Positions 23,501 to 31,464 of a DNA stretch of 64,000 nucleotides are shown here, piece by piece. Source of the DNA: Morinoia aosen (lineage: Eukaryota; Arthropoda; Malacostraca; Amphipoda; Talitridae). The stretch is taken from NCBI GenBank assembly GCA_030386875.1, contig CM059566.1:37670068-37734067 (forward strand), in the 5' to 3' direction. The stretch's first letter is position 1; each line of letters begins with the position of its first letter. The notes under the pieces are model-generated. The model saw nothing but the letters and a program-made list of their open reading frames with translations. It searched no databases and was not told the DNA's origin. Made by a program: the position numbers and the translations under genes.

Positions 23501-25428
23501 TATGGAATTCAGTGCTCATGAAAAGATGAGAGGTATCGAGCTGATGGCTTGGTAGGCCTTCCTTTAGTTGAAAATAGAGTAATTTTTATTTCTTGTTTAG
23601 ACCATCTTTTTTCGATTTCTCTTAGGGAAATACAATTATTGTATGTATGGGAATAACCACTCCAAGAGGCAAAATATGTGAGGGCCCGAACTGAGAGTTA
23701 GGCCTTCTTTTGTTGATTTTTGTTAGGTAGGCCTTCTTTTTATTGAAATAAAATGTTTTTGTTATGTTAAGGATCGCCTGTTTTCGGTTCACTTCTGTCC
23801 TATTTTCAGCAGCTACTACTTTCTGTTTCAACTTTAATCTTGTTTCATATTCTTCTTTCTCAACTTATTGTTTCTATGTCTCCTACTGCATAGATTCTGC
23901 ATTCCCTTCTCTGTATACTAAATGCGGCCTTCTTCTCTTTAGCGCGCCCGGCCACATTGCAGTTTTTTGATGTGGATGACCAAAAACTGCAATATGGCCA
24001 GGCGCGCGCGTAGATGCCTCGGGGATTTCAGCGTGAGCTGGGCGCCCGGCCGTAAATGGGTGGGCAGCTGAAATACCCTACGGGGTTTTGGCTGTCCTGT
24101 GCTTGCGGATTGTGCGTGGCTCTATGGATGGTCTTTTGGAGACCAGCTGGGCTCTTATTATGATGACTATAACAATAGTGAGGGTGACAATTGAAACGGT
24201 TTTTGTGATGGCTGTGACTGTGTTTCGTAATGGTAATTGTGACAAGTATTGGACAACAAATATATAGTATGCTTTTGCTGAAATGATGTTATGTTTGTTT
24301 TTGAACTGTGAGACCTACGGCGCGGTATAGTACGAACTACTGCAGCGCTAGCAAATCAACGCTAATACTTCTACTACCTTCTTCTATTTGGAATGCTATT
24401 TTTTTTGTCGGTTAGGGAGTCTAAAACTAACATTAAATGTAATGTTGACTAGGCGGCAGCTTCCCGCCTCCCCCCACCGTGTCCAACCTCCTCTCCATCT
24501 TGCCCCCGCCGTCGTGCTTCAGGGGCCCCTTCGTCAGGGTCGAGGCGCTCATCGAACTCATCCTCAGGATAAACCTGCCTGAATCAAGTACGTTTTCCTT
24601 CATGTTTGACGCGTTGACTGCATATTGGGACTTATGTGTACCCCTAGTTAGATTGCTCATTTACGTACCGGCATAAATGAGTAGTGTTTCAATTAAACCC
24701 CTGTATTTTTCAAAAACTGTTCTTAGCGCACAAGCTAGACTATTATTGTGCAATTATATTTTTTATGCTTTGAAATGACAGGAATGTATTTGACCTGTAA
24801 AGGCGGTTTTCAGAGTTACTATTTGCAACCTAACCTAATCGCCTGTCGCAAATTTAATCAACGTGTAAGAGTTTGACTGCGATGGGTTAAACTGTGATGG
24901 GATCATATTTGTTGCAGATAGGGAGGCTTAAACTTACTAATAATTTAATCTAATCTTTCTCGAGCTGAAATTTTTACATGAAATTTATTTGTGAACATAA
25001 CGCTGGAACTGAAGCACCCCACTCTCCCTACCTAGTATTAATTATTATTTTCGTCACATATAACTCAAATCATACTTGTACTTTCACGCACATATTTTTT
25101 CAGTAAAGTCGTAATGTAAATACGTTATCTTTTTTTACAGTATAACTTGTGTAAATGCTCTTCCTTATATATTCGTCAAGACTTTCATTTCTGACCGGCC
25201 TGTGCAGGTGACCAATGGAGTGGAAGCAGCAAGCACAACATTCGCCTGTTCGATTTGTCGAAGTCGGTGCACTGGGTCACGGACTCTACGACGGGCGAGA
25301 AGAAGCGCAAGCTTCTCGTGACAGGTTTTAATGGTGCAGGGGCAGGCAGCGACGACGAGGATGCTGACAACAGGCCTAACCTTGCCAACGACATCTACTT
25401 GGCTCGACAGCACAAGCGCATGAGATAG
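9499..25428 (+). CDS. CSTF3: Cleavage stimulation factor subunit 3 (CstF-77, suppressor of forked), 14 exons, N-terminus missing
   Basis: Recognised by homology over its whole length. Exons: 9499-9690, 10185-10217, 12463-12560, 14951-15104, 15898-15999, 16433-16564, 16886-17077, 17871-18062, 19678-19924, 20791-20957, 21576-21664, 21922-22094, 24453-24587, 25208-25428. All phases join and sum to 708 codons plus stop; human CSTF3 has about 717 residues. HAT repeats fill most of the protein (for example VEKLFQRC, YSYL-like helices, [13 protein letters not shown]). A proline-rich hinge follows (exon 13, [12 protein letters not shown]), then the conserved C-terminus [11 protein letters not shown]. 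CstF-77 is the nuclear scaffold of CstF: it dimerises, holds CstF-50 and CstF-64, and contacts CPSF during pre-mRNA 3'-end cleavage. Only about ten N-terminal residues are missing. Intron 1 has a GC donor. A second reading frame follows 6 nt after the stop. Confidence 0.97.
10185..10217 (+). CDS. CSTF3: CSTF3 exon 2 (33-nt microexon)
   Basis: The exon lies between TTTATATTACAG and GTGAGT. It encodes 11 residues, [11 protein letters not shown], phase 0 at both ends, aligning with IKAKNYDKVEK of the human protein without gaps. Confidence 0.93.
10509..10691. mobile_element. mariner/Tc1-type MITE
   Basis: The inverted termini are CAGTATGTCCCA and, from the right, CAGTATGTCTCA, each flanked by TA. 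The arms extend about 75 bp (for example TTTTCCCGTATCAGTA on the left, complement on the right), so the whole 183 bp folds into a hairpin. It is non-coding. Confidence 0.75.
10850..11140 (+). repeat. Dispersed ~350-bp repeat (family S), copy 1, 5' truncated
   Basis: The diagnostic order is GTAGGCCTTTCTTTTGTT, a TTTTTTTTTGGCTCACTACT-type block, TTTTTCAG, a stretch of TTC/AAC, TCTATGCAC, TTGCATAATTCTTCATTCCC, and an end GTGGTTAAGGAGGCTCAAAC. It lies sense to CSTF3. Confidence 0.7.
11175..11580 (+). repeat. Dispersed repeat family S, copy 2 (nearly full length)
   Basis: It starts with the small palindrome CCCCCCTCAGGGGGG and ATTGTATCTATGGGAATT, and passes through TGTTTTTCAGCACCTACTAC and TGTGCATAGATTCCGCGTTC. 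It ends GGTTAAGGGAGGCTAAAAC, followed by an (AAT)14-like tract at 11531-11577. This is the best reference for the family. A 3' microsatellite tail suggests spread by reverse transcription. Confidence 0.75.
11583..11835 (+). repeat. Dispersed repeat family S, copy 3, 5' truncated
   Basis: It starts in the CTTTTTTTTCAGTTTACTGC block and ends at AGTGAGGCTTGAACCAACC. It directly follows copy 2 in the same orientation, sense to CSTF3. Confidence 0.7.
12463..12560 (+). CDS. CSTF3: CSTF3 exon 3
   Basis: The acceptor is TTTGTTTTTACAG. The exon encodes [19 protein letters not shown] through SLPTY and leaves AG for a split arginine codon. The donor is CCTACAG|GTAGGG. Three bases into the intron the 79-bp minisatellite begins. 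Confidence 0.95.
12561..13275 (+). repeat. 79-bp minisatellite starting at the exon 3 donor, 9 copies
   Basis: The unit runs GGTCTACAAGAATCTATTTC, TTGTGATTGCTGCTGCAGTT, TTTGCTTCTTTTCAACACAT, GGCATCTGGGGTTATTAAA. The first, most diverged unit includes the donor itself (TAGGGGTCTACAAGGATCTA). One further unit lies at 14104-14180, beyond the element at 13276-14099. Two unit types alternate (TTGTGATT or TTGTGTTT; ACGCATGACATCTTGGG or ACACATGGCATCTGGGG). Confidence 0.95.
13276..14099. mobile_element. piggyBac-like MITE inserted in the minisatellite
   Basis: The 824-bp element is flanked by TTAA on both sides (13272-13275 and 14100-14103). Its ends are CCCGCGCACGGT and, inverted, CCCGCGCACTGT. Removing the element plus one TTAA restores an exact 79-bp unit boundary (GGGGTTATTAAAGGTCTAC). 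A second inverted pair, GGTCGCCTCATTTACCA (13888-13904) and its complement (14067-14083), lies subterminally, as piggyBac ends often show. No transposase is present, so it must have been moved in trans. Confidence 0.88.
14104..14180 (+). repeat. Last unit of the 79-bp minisatellite
   Basis: One unit displaced from its array by the piggyBac-like insertion. It ends in ATGGCATCTTGTGTTATGAA, after which unique intron sequence starts. Confidence 0.9.
14395..14765 (+). repeat. Dispersed repeat family S, copy 4
   Basis: A full-length, diverged copy, from GGGTCTCCTTGGATGTATGC and TTGTATCCATGGAAATTAGC to GTTAGGGAGGCTTAAACTAG. It is sense to CSTF3, 185 bp upstream of exon 4. Confidence 0.7.
14951..15104 (+). 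CDS. CSTF3: CSTF3 exon 4
   Basis: The acceptor is CCATTTTTACAG. The first A completes the split arginine codon, followed by [15 protein letters not shown] through [14 protein letters not shown]. The donor is AAAG|GTAATT. The segment aligns with human EKMAQAYDFALDKIG. Confidence 0.96.
15898..15999 (+). CDS. CSTF3: CSTF3 exon 5
   Basis: The acceptor is TTCTCTTCAG and the donor AAAAG|GTGAGT. The exon encodes 34 residues, [20 protein letters not shown] through INPIIAEK, in phase 0, aligning with human [20 protein letters not shown]. Intron 4 (15105-15897) holds nothing recognised. Confidence 0.96.
16433..16564 (+). CDS. CSTF3: CSTF3 exon 6
   Basis: The acceptor is TTTTGCTTTCAG and the donor AAGCAG|GTAATT. 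The exon encodes [20 protein letters not shown] through LPEETKQ, 44 residues. It includes the conserved GLNRN and PSVPP segments of CstF-77. Confidence 0.96.
16720..16856 (+). repeat. Dispersed repeat family S, copy 5 (3' fragment)
   Basis: Contains CATACTGAATGGTGCCTTCT and ends GTGAGGGAGGCTTAATC with a TCTAATCTAATCT tail, 30 bp upstream of the exon 7 acceptor. Sense to CSTF3. Confidence 0.7.
16886..17077 (+). CDS. CSTF3: CSTF3 exon 7
   Basis: The acceptor is CCTGACTTGAACAG and the donor AAGGGG|GTGAGT. The exon encodes [20 protein letters not shown] through CKILSEKG, 64 residues, aligning with the human segment [20 protein letters not shown]. Confidence 0.96.
17528..17866 (+). repeat. ~38-bp minisatellite ending in the exon 8 acceptor
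   Basis: About nine units of CTGTTGCACCACAATATCTC plus CTAGTCGTAACGGGTGAA, some shortened. The last unit, CACAATATCCCCTAATCTTT, grades into the acceptor CCCGTTTCAG of exon 8, matching the unit at about two thirds of positions. The array therefore appears to include the splice site. Confidence 0.85.
17871..18062 (+). CDS. CSTF3: CSTF3 exon 8
   Basis: The acceptor is TCTTTCCCGTTTCAG and the donor ACGCTG|GTGAGG. The exon encodes [20 protein letters not shown] through PDVDPTL, 64 residues with the conserved [14 protein letters not shown] family S repeat begins about 25 bp into the following intron. Confidence 0.96.
18085..18465 (+). repeat. Dispersed repeat family S, copy 6
   Basis: A full-length copy with a partly duplicated 5' part (two CTATTGGATC..ATGGGAATT blocks), CTGTTTTTCAGCACCTACTA, CCATACTAATTTGTGCC, and a tail GTCTAATCTAATC. 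Sense to CSTF3, starting right after the exon 8 donor. Confidence 0.75.
18645..18898. mobile_element. Hairpin MITE, possibly PIF/Harbinger type
   Basis: The inverted ends are GGCCCATTTCACAC and, from the right, GGTCTATTTCACAC. Both flanks read TTA (18642-18644 and 18899-18901), a 3-bp duplication as Harbinger elements make. Arms of about 95 bp include CTATCTAGCAGACGGTCT and its complement, so the whole element is a stem. It is non-coding, and the superfamily rests on the short duplication alone. Confidence 0.65.
19455..19640 (+). repeat. ~60-bp tandem repeat, 3 copies, before exon 9
   Basis: Three diverged units of CTGTACTATTCTATATTGGA and CAGATCATAGTAACATTTCT, the last only 37 bp from the exon 9 acceptor. 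It is non-coding. The rest of intron 8 (18899-19454) shows nothing recognised. Confidence 0.7.
19678..19924 (+). CDS. CSTF3: CSTF3 exon 9
   Basis: The acceptor is GCATGCCACAG and the donor AATG|GTGAGT. The exon encodes [20 protein letters not shown] through VDYLSHLN, with the conserved ALMEYYCSK and IFELGLKKH. It ends in phase 1. Confidence 0.97.
19925..20790 (+). other. CSTF3 intron 9
   Basis: No repeat or gene is recognised in this intron apart from a short TAC/TAT-rich tract near 20660. Confidence 0.6.
20791..20957 (+). CDS. CSTF3: CSTF3 exon 10
   Basis: The acceptor is CGTGTTGCAG and the donor CAAAAG|GTAACC. The exon encodes [18 protein letters not shown] through [25 protein letters not shown] is identical to the human stretch. 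The splice phase (1 in, 0 out) fits both neighbours. Confidence 0.97.
21576..21664 (+). CDS. CSTF3: CSTF3 exon 11
   Basis: The acceptor is ACGTTTCCAG and the donor CTCAA|GTGAGT. The exon encodes [20 protein letters not shown] through PDEL plus two bases of a lysine codon, aligning with human [13 protein letters not shown]. Intron 10 shows nothing recognised beyond a faint family S-like GTATCCCCTCAAGGGG start at 20986. Confidence 0.96.
21922..22094 (+). CDS. CSTF3: CSTF3 exon 12
   Basis: The acceptor is TGCACTTCACAG. The exon encodes (K)[18 protein letters not shown] through EHPIPG and ends in phase 1 at CCGG|GTATGT. The donor and the last 12 exon bases are repeated 149 bp downstream. It matches the CstF-77 linker before the proline-rich hinge (QMIPYKPK). 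Confidence 0.94.
22083..22400 (+). repeat. 149-bp tandem duplication carrying the exon 12 donor, plus GT-rich sub-repeats
   Basis: ATCCCATTCCGGGTATGTCG at 22083 recurs as ATCCCATTCCAGGTATGTCG at 22232, followed in both by a matching TATCRTGGCGTGTTTGTGTT stretch. Sub-repeats with GATATTTTAGGGGT follow to 22400. The downstream copy contains an intact donor-like AG|GTATGT. Confidence 0.85.
23480..24445 (+). repeat. Dispersed repeat family S, copies 7-8, split by an insertion
   Basis: A partial copy (23480-23620) and a second copy from TTAGGGAAATACAATTATTG (23624) run to CTTCTCTTT at 23940. The matching 3' end, GGTTAGGGAGTCTAAAAC (24412-24429), appears after about 450 bp of foreign sequence. The tail ends 8-10 bp before the exon 13 acceptor. 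Sense to CSTF3. A further 3' fragment lies at 23004-23034. Confidence 0.65.
23941..24392. mobile_element. Unclassified insertion with a GC-rich hairpin end
   Basis: It splits a family S repeat. It starts with a hairpin, GGCCACATTGCAGTTTTT and complement AAAAACTGCAATATGGCC (23950-24000), bounded by GCGCGC. It is richer in GC than the surroundings, has no long reading frame and no obvious target duplication. It could be a truncated retroelement or a DNA element. Confidence 0.4.
24453..24587 (+). CDS. CSTF3: CSTF3 exon 13 (proline-rich hinge)
   Basis: The acceptor is AATGTTGACTAG, poor in pyrimidines and lying right after a repeat tail. The exon encodes (G)[35 protein letters not shown] and NLPE. 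In the family this segment binds the hinge of CstF-64. It joins in phase 1 on both sides. Confidence 0.93.
24588..25207 (+). other. CSTF3 intron 13
   Basis: The intron contains a short family S 3' fragment (24905-24955, AGATAGGGAGGCTTAAAC with TTTAATCTAATC tail), sense to the gene. Nothing else is recognised. Confidence 0.6.
25208..25428 (+). CDS. CSTF3: CSTF3 exon 14, C-terminus and stop
   Basis: The acceptor is CGGCCTGTGCAG. The exon encodes (S)[19 protein letters not shown] through a glycine/acid tract [13 protein letters not shown] to [12 protein letters not shown] and TAG (25426-25428). The conserved ending (human DIYRARQQKRIR) shows that the stop is genuine. The exon runs on into the downstream reading frame without a splice signal. 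Confidence 0.96.
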
Positions 25429-25434
25429 AGCAGC

Positions 25435-26943
25435 ATGGGCACTGACGCGAGGACTGGCAATTTGGCGCACTCTCACGGCACGCAACACCAGGCGTTTACA
25501 CGTGGTCGCAAGACCTTAGTTGAAGGTGACTATTTCCAGCAGAGATTTTTCCGCTCACCGGAACAGACGTCTGTAAGATCGAGGTTTGGGTCTTACCAAA
25601 GTCACGAAAATGCAGAGTTAGGGTTTAGGACATCCACCGAGGGTATCGTTTCTGCTGACAGAGACGAAGAAGTTGTGTTTCCAGGAGGGAAGCTGCAGTC
25701 CAAATGTGTTACGTTCGCTCAGAATGAGGAAACGGACTGCGTTTTTCCTGATCCACCTGAAAATTACGAAGTAGCAACACCGTATAGTGACCCTGCGTCT
25801 GAAGGTGACCATGACGAAGCAGCCCGACGTTTGTGGAGTGCTGTTGAACCTTCCCCTACCTACGGACCCAAAATTGACGAAGAGCCGCGGTTCTACTCCG
25901 TCTGGGGAAATAATCCCTATGGAGATAAGGATCTCAAGCTAACTTCTTTGACTGACGAGGGTAATCATCTTATTGACGAAAATAACAACTACAACGTATA
26001 TAGTTCTTCTGACTTGCAGCTTATGAACGATTTTAATGAAGATTATCTGAAATTGTTGGGAGTAAACGCCCATAATTCTCCGGCTGGTAACGTTAATGGT
26101 TACACAAAGCCTGGTATGTCTGCTAACCTTCACGATCAGTACTGGGGTCCGTTAGGTTCATCAGGACAGAATTGGATGCTTCCATCGCAAAACCATGATT
26201 TCACTTTACCCTCGTATGCTCCGAACCTAGAAAGCTGCTACTCGAACCAACACAGTATGCTACCACTCTCGTCATACCCCACATACGCGAACGTTTCTGC
26301 CAGCATGCCCCAAACATCGAACTTCATAAACTCTTTCTCCAGAGGTATGAATTCATTTTATTCGTTTCCTCAGAACACGAGCTCCTTATCAGCGGTTCAT
26401 CATCCACTGACGTCGTACGCATCGGTCGCTCGTAACGCGAGTTTCAACCCTTATTCCGCCGCTCAGAACGTGCACTCGTATTCCACTGCTGTGCAAAACA
26501 GTTTCTCACCGCTTGAGAATTTATCCTTGAACAAGAGCTCGTTTCCAAATACCCTTAACAATAGTTTGGTGCCTCATACTGCGATGAAAATGAGTGCATG
26601 TTCTGGTGCTCGATCGGACATGCTTCATTTCCCCAACTCAAACAACATCAATGGATTTCCTCTCCCCCAAAACATGAGTCATCTAGCATCCCCTGTGGAC
26701 CACTCCTGGAACAACAATGCCATCTATCCTAAAGAATTGCCGACTGCTCTGCGGAGCGCTGAATCACCAGGTCAGGTTATGTTCTGTAACCCGAATGTGA
26801 CGTACGATTCTGACGTACCTCATTTGTCTGCTGCTGACTGCTCCTTCCTCGGACGTAACCAAAACGCCGACTACCGACGAGCTGTCGCTGGACTGGCATC
26901 GTCATTCTCGAACTTGGACATCGATGATGGCGTGGGACTGTAA
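25435..26943 (+). CDS. Uncharacterised 502-residue protein, second cistron behind CSTF3
   Basis: The frame begins with ATG at 25435, two codons after the CSTF3 TAG and in the same frame, and ends in TAA at 26941. The start context AGCAGCATGG has A at -3 and G at +4, a favourable initiation site. The frame is far too long to arise by chance. I do not recognise the family. The N-terminal third is acidic and charged, with a possible conserved block RRLWSAVEPSPTYGP followed by EEPRFYSVWGNNPYGDKD. The middle and C-terminus are rich in Ser, Asn, Pro and Tyr, probably disordered, with repeated SYPTYANVS-like and NSFSPLENLSL-like segments. It ends SSFSNLDIDDGVGL. No signal peptide or membrane segment is seen. 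It probably shares the CSTF3 transcript; alternatively it is made by stop readthrough or from its own transcript. Confidence 0.88.
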   Translation: MGTDARTGNLAHSHGTQHQAFTRGRKTLVEGDYFQQRFFRSPEQTSVRSRFGSYQSHENAELGFRTSTEGIVSADRDEEVVFPGGKLQSKCVTFAQNEETDCVFPDPPENYEVATPYSDPASEGDHDEAARRLWSAVEPSPTYGPKIDEEPRFYSVWGNNPYGDKDLKLTSLTDEGNHLIDENNNYNVYSSSDLQLMNDFNEDYLKLLGVNAHNSPAGNVNGYTKPGMSANLHDQYWGPLGSSGQNWMLPSQNHDFTLPSYAPNLESCYSNQHSMLPLSSYPTYANVSASMPQTSNFINSFSRGMNSFYSFPQNTSSLSAVHHPLTSYASVARNASFNPYSAAQNVHSYSTAVQNSFSPLENLSLNKSSFPNTLNNSLVPHTAMKMSACSGARSDMLHFPNSNNINGFPLPQNMSHLASPVDHSWNNNAIYPKELPTALRSAESPGQVMFCNPNVTYDSDVPHLSAADCSFLGRNQNADYRRAVAGLASSFSNLDIDDGVGL

Positions 26944-28160
26944 GGACTTATCCTCTCGTACAGTATTTGCATACATCCGAAGGAAGGCAGGCACTCTCAA
27001 TCTTATTATTTTCTTACAAGTAGTGATTCACGCTAACTCCTAATTTACTTCTCTAATTCATTCACGTTGATGACTAAGTTTATTTTAATCATAGCGAAGT
27101 ACGCGGTTCTTCCCGAGCTAGAGTTTCGTTGTCAATTCATTTAATGGAACTCCATTGAACGAGGAATTATAATTTGCAATACTTGTGATAAGCGTATTGT
27201 TCTAATATATTTCTTACGAGCTCAAGGTTACATATGTACCAGGTTTTTTTTTGCTCGTTTGAAATTGCCATTCCCATTCCCGTGTTCATCCATTGAATGG
27301 TAGACTTAAGTGCAAGCGATTTGTGTGCTCTAGACTACTGCTATTTGTTCACCCCTGGATTCGCCCAAAGTGCGTATCGCCTAGACAATTTATCGATTTT
27401 ATCAGGGAATTTGAATCAGAAAAGTTAACTTATATCAGTGTGCTGCTCAGAAGCCCGTGCTGGTGCTCCATCTCACATCGTGTGTGTTCGCTGCGTTTCG
27501 AGTCTGTCGGTCCTTGCATGTATATTTTTCATACCTTTATACTGGGTTCTGACATGCACTGCTCATTCAGGGCTTTGTGTGTGTCGGTATTCTCGTCTCT
27601 GCCGCCTTCTGTTGTTCCGCCTGCTCAGGGATGATCGAACCGACGGCCGTTCTTGCTAAGGCGCGGAAAAAGTTGGGTCATGATTTGTCAGGTGGGTTGT
27701 GACTAACATTCATCACAACCTACGGCGCTTTTCGTACCCTTGCGAGTTTGGTGGAATCTTGTTTTATCTCTATTGTACGCAATGGGTTAAGGTCACGTGT
27801 AGTTATTAGCCGAATGCAGTGAACGTCATGAAGTTTCGTCGGTCGTAATTCCTCGTTTGTTGTAACGATGTGTGCCCGTCCTTATTGAAGACAACACCGC
27901 CGATGTGGCGTTTGCTTCTTGCTGACGTCTTCTGATGAAGTTCAACAAATTCCCCTAGCTTTAGTTGTAAACTAGCTATGTTAAAAACTAGAATTTCTTC
28001 TAGATTGACTGTAAATATTTACTAGACTTGTGAATGATTTTAGGTTGGACATCTTTACGAAGTCGGAAGCTGCAATGGGTCAGTGTGGCGCCATTTGCTC
28101 TGTAATTTTTGTATCATAGCTTTGTCTTTTACCGTAATAAATGACTTAATTTATATTTTC
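26944..28160 (+). other. Shared 3' untranslated region
   Basis: No coding sequence or splice signal is seen. The region runs to the first good poly(A) signal at 28136. It serves both CSTF3 and the downstream frame if the mRNA is dicistronic. Confidence 0.65.
28136..28141 (+). terminator. Poly(A) signal AATAAA
   Basis: AATAAA is followed about 20 bp downstream by a T/GT-rich element (TTTTCGTGTGTTTT), the layout expected of a cleavage and polyadenylation site. It is the first such signal after the CSTF3 stop. Confidence 0.7.
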
Positions 28161-30224
28161 GTGTGTTTTAATGAGGCTTGAATTTATTCTACCTTGAGAT
28201 ATTGACTGTGCATAGCACGAGTAAGTTCGGATTCTCATTTTCCCTCTTCCTCTTTTTTGGGTGTGCAGGCGGAATCTTGGGGTCATTCTGTTAGGTATTT
28301 GCCTAACACTTGGCACCGAAACAGCTGTGACGGCACATGTATTTTCTTGAGGCAGCGCTGGCTATGATCGCACCGAGCTCCTCTCCCAGAGTTACTTACA
28401 CTTTGACCGCAATTGGTTAAACTGAAGTTCAATACTCAAGTATTAAGTCAATTGTAAGCAATTTTGGAAATAGCCACCATTAACTGGATCTTGCCTTCAT
28501 TTACCTTTAATTAAACGTTTATGAAAATTGAGCTTGTGACTACTGGTCGATTGGTGGCATGTTGAAACTCCTCCGTGGCCGCCGGTGGCGCGCGTTGCGA
28601 AGTGTTGAGGCATTTTTCATTTCACGAGCAAATCGCTACTTATCTTCGGTTTCTGTAGTTACTTCTATGTTCTCCAATTAAAGGATCCAATTGTCTGGCA
28701 ACGGCAACCCCGCCTTAACATGAGCGCGCAAAGTGAACGAGTGAAAGACGTTAAATAAGTTTTACTTTTAATTACAAATAATTACAGGCCTGTAAACGTT
28801 TCGGTGCTAACAAAAGTAAGGGCTCCCGTTTTCAAAAACCTATTCTATCGATTTATAGGGCAAAGTTAGAGTGAGAGACTTCTGAAGTTCAGGATGAGAA
28901 ATTAGTGTCATTTGAAGTTCGGAATGAAATATAAATTAGAGTGAGCATCTAGCGAAATTCGAAATGAAAGGTAATTAACTCAATTTTACGTTTGTGTTCA
29001 GTGTAATTATTGACCTGCACGTTAGTGACGTTACAGAACAGCCTCAACATAGCTAGTCAAGTACACGTCAACTTCCCGCGAAATCACGATTCCCAGAAAG
29101 CTGGGAATCGGTGGCAGCAAAGCTGTGTTTCTTTTGGGGAACTTTTATTCAAGTTTTAAGTCATTGTACGTTATGAAGTACATAAGCGCGCTATGCACGT
29201 CGAGTAGTACATAAAGTTTTGGTGAACGCGATTTTCCTCGTGTCAGTTATGAGTCAATTGTGATTAAACGAACACTATTTGGTCCATTTTAAAAATTTTT
29301 ACAAATACCAAGCAACACATAGTAAAGAAGACGAACTGTATAGGAGACTCTTCTTTCCACTAAACATAGTGAAAGACATTTTCAAACCAAACCATTAGGC
29401 TAATTGAAATGGAACTTCCTGTATACGATTTCCCTAAGTAAAACTGAGCATAACAAAGCAACTTTTACATGAATATTTTTTCACATATCTTATCATAAAC
29501 GAATTTTCATTTGAAACCATATTCGGGGTGCACACTTTTACTGAAAATAAGGATTCGCGGACATATCTATCAAATTCTTGAAATTTTAAGTCAAAAATAT
29601 GCATCACAGGAGGTTGACCTGCGCTTTTCTTAGCCGTGTTGCGGGTAAGTGGTGACCAATTTATTCGTCATTTTGGTTATAAAATGTCATATCACAGCAA
29701 CTTGCAATGACTGGACATGAGTTAGTGAAAAAGATTTGGGTAGTGCTACCGCGTTGTGGATTAGCTGTGACGTTCATTGGAACCTAATGGGCAAGAGTTC
29801 AAAAAAAAGTGGTTCATTTAGGTTTGTAATTAGTTCGGTCTCCTGTGTGGATGAAGAGAAGGGATAAGTTGTTCAACTGCATTGTTTTCAATTCTTCAAA
29901 TATTAGGCTCGACCAAGTTGTATTCTTTACAAGTTTACGAATGCCCAGGTGACGTTTTTTCCCTAGAAAGAAAGGTGTTATATAGTAGAGGGTGCGAAGG
30001 CTGTTAGAGGAAATGTTTTCAGTACATTACATTCTTGAAACATTTGTAATATTTTTCATGTCATATAACGCATTCAAAATACAATATTAATCCAAAAATG
30101 GAAAAAATACATAGTTGCTCTGCAAAATATAGCGATTTGGATATCAGTAACTTTTTACATGTTGCCAGATCATTTGTTTATAAGATTCGGTTGGAGCTAG
30201 AGGGATATGATGGCACGCTAAAAA
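28161..30224. other. No gene seen
   Basis: Unique-looking sequence without a supported exon, RNA gene or clear repeat. A short TTCCCAGAAAGCTGGGAA palindrome at 29090-29109 is the only local structure noted. Confidence 0.5.
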
Positions 30225-30545
30225 AAAGTGTTCCGACGAGAGGAACGCACCATTTAGTATGGAGATAAGGGAACGCGGAATCTATGCTGAAGAAGCATCG
30301 AAACAGTAAGTTGAAAAAGGAGTTAATGCAACAAGATAAATGTTGAAGAAATTAGTAGGTGCTGAAAAGCAACACAGCAATGAACCGAAAAAAAGTGATC
30401 TTTAATACAACAAGAAAAAACTTATTTCAACAAAAAGAAGGCCTACCTAACTCTCAGCTCGGGCCTCCACACATTTTCCCCCTGGGAGCACTGATTCCCA
30501 TAGATACAATAGTTGCACCCCCCCCTGAGGGGGAGGGACCATTGG
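30225..30545 (-). repeat. Dispersed repeat family S, copy 9
   Basis: A full-length minus-strand copy. On the plus strand it shows CACCATTTAGTATGGAGATA, GAATCTATGCTGAAGAAGC, AAGAAGGCCTACCTAACTCT, TTCCCATAGATACAATAGTT and the terminal palindrome CCCCCCCTGAGGGGG. Confidence 0.75.
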
Positions 30546-30764
30546 AAAATAACACCAGTTATATGAGCGGATTATCATGACTGAATCGCATCAGGACATC
30601 CGATGGAAGTAACATGTAATAATGGAGGCCAACTTGCATCACCAAAGACACAGGAAAGCCGTTTCAAACGTTCAACACTGTTCCCTAACAAAATAAAAAC
30701 AACCCGAACATGGCAGGCTTTGATTTTTCTCTGACAAAAACTTCGACCGTGATCAGAAAATTGA

Positions 30765-31125
30765 GATTATAAGTTAGTTTAAGCCTCCTTAGCCGCTACT
30801 AAAATAGAGCGTATCGAAGAGAGGAAGCAGGAAGGCACCATTTAGTATGGAGATAAGAAAATGAGGAATCTATGCTGAAGGGGCACAGAAACAGTAAGAT
30901 GAGAAAGAAGTTCATGAAAAAAGATGAAAGTTGAAGAAGAGTCAGAGGTGCTGAAAAAACAGGACAGTAGTGAACCGAAAAAGGTGGTCCTTAACATAAC
31001 AAAAAAAATTTTATTTCAACAAAAAGAAGGCCTACCTAACTCTCAGCTCGGGCCCTCAAATTTTTCTCCTGGGAGCGCTAATTCCCATAAATACAATAGT
31101 TGTATCCCCCTGATGGGGATCAGAA
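30765..31125 (-). repeat. Dispersed repeat family S, copy 10
   Basis: A full-length minus-strand copy, from TTTAAGCCTCCTTAGCCGC (its 3' end) to TTGTATCCCCCTGATGGGGA (its 5' end). Confidence 0.75.
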
Positions 31126-31464
31126 AATTAACTAAAAGACAAATATCTATGTGCAGATCCTTCTAAAGAACCCACGGTGACGCACACCAAATTTCAAACT
31201 ACAGTGATAATTTCAGGAGTTGTGAACAGCGAAAGTCATGCCATGACACTTCACATTTTCCCACATGGACTTAAAGTTAATGCTCCTGGATAGCTCGATA
31301 AGAACGGCTGTTGAGCCCTCGATAGATTAAGTATATAATGGAAGGTCATTTGTCTTCCAGCAAGACTCAGCGCCTTCTCACAAAGCTATAGTAACTCAAT
31401 ACTGGTAATCAAATAATTTTTACAATCATGTGACCCTCAAACTCACTAGGTTTAAATCATATGG

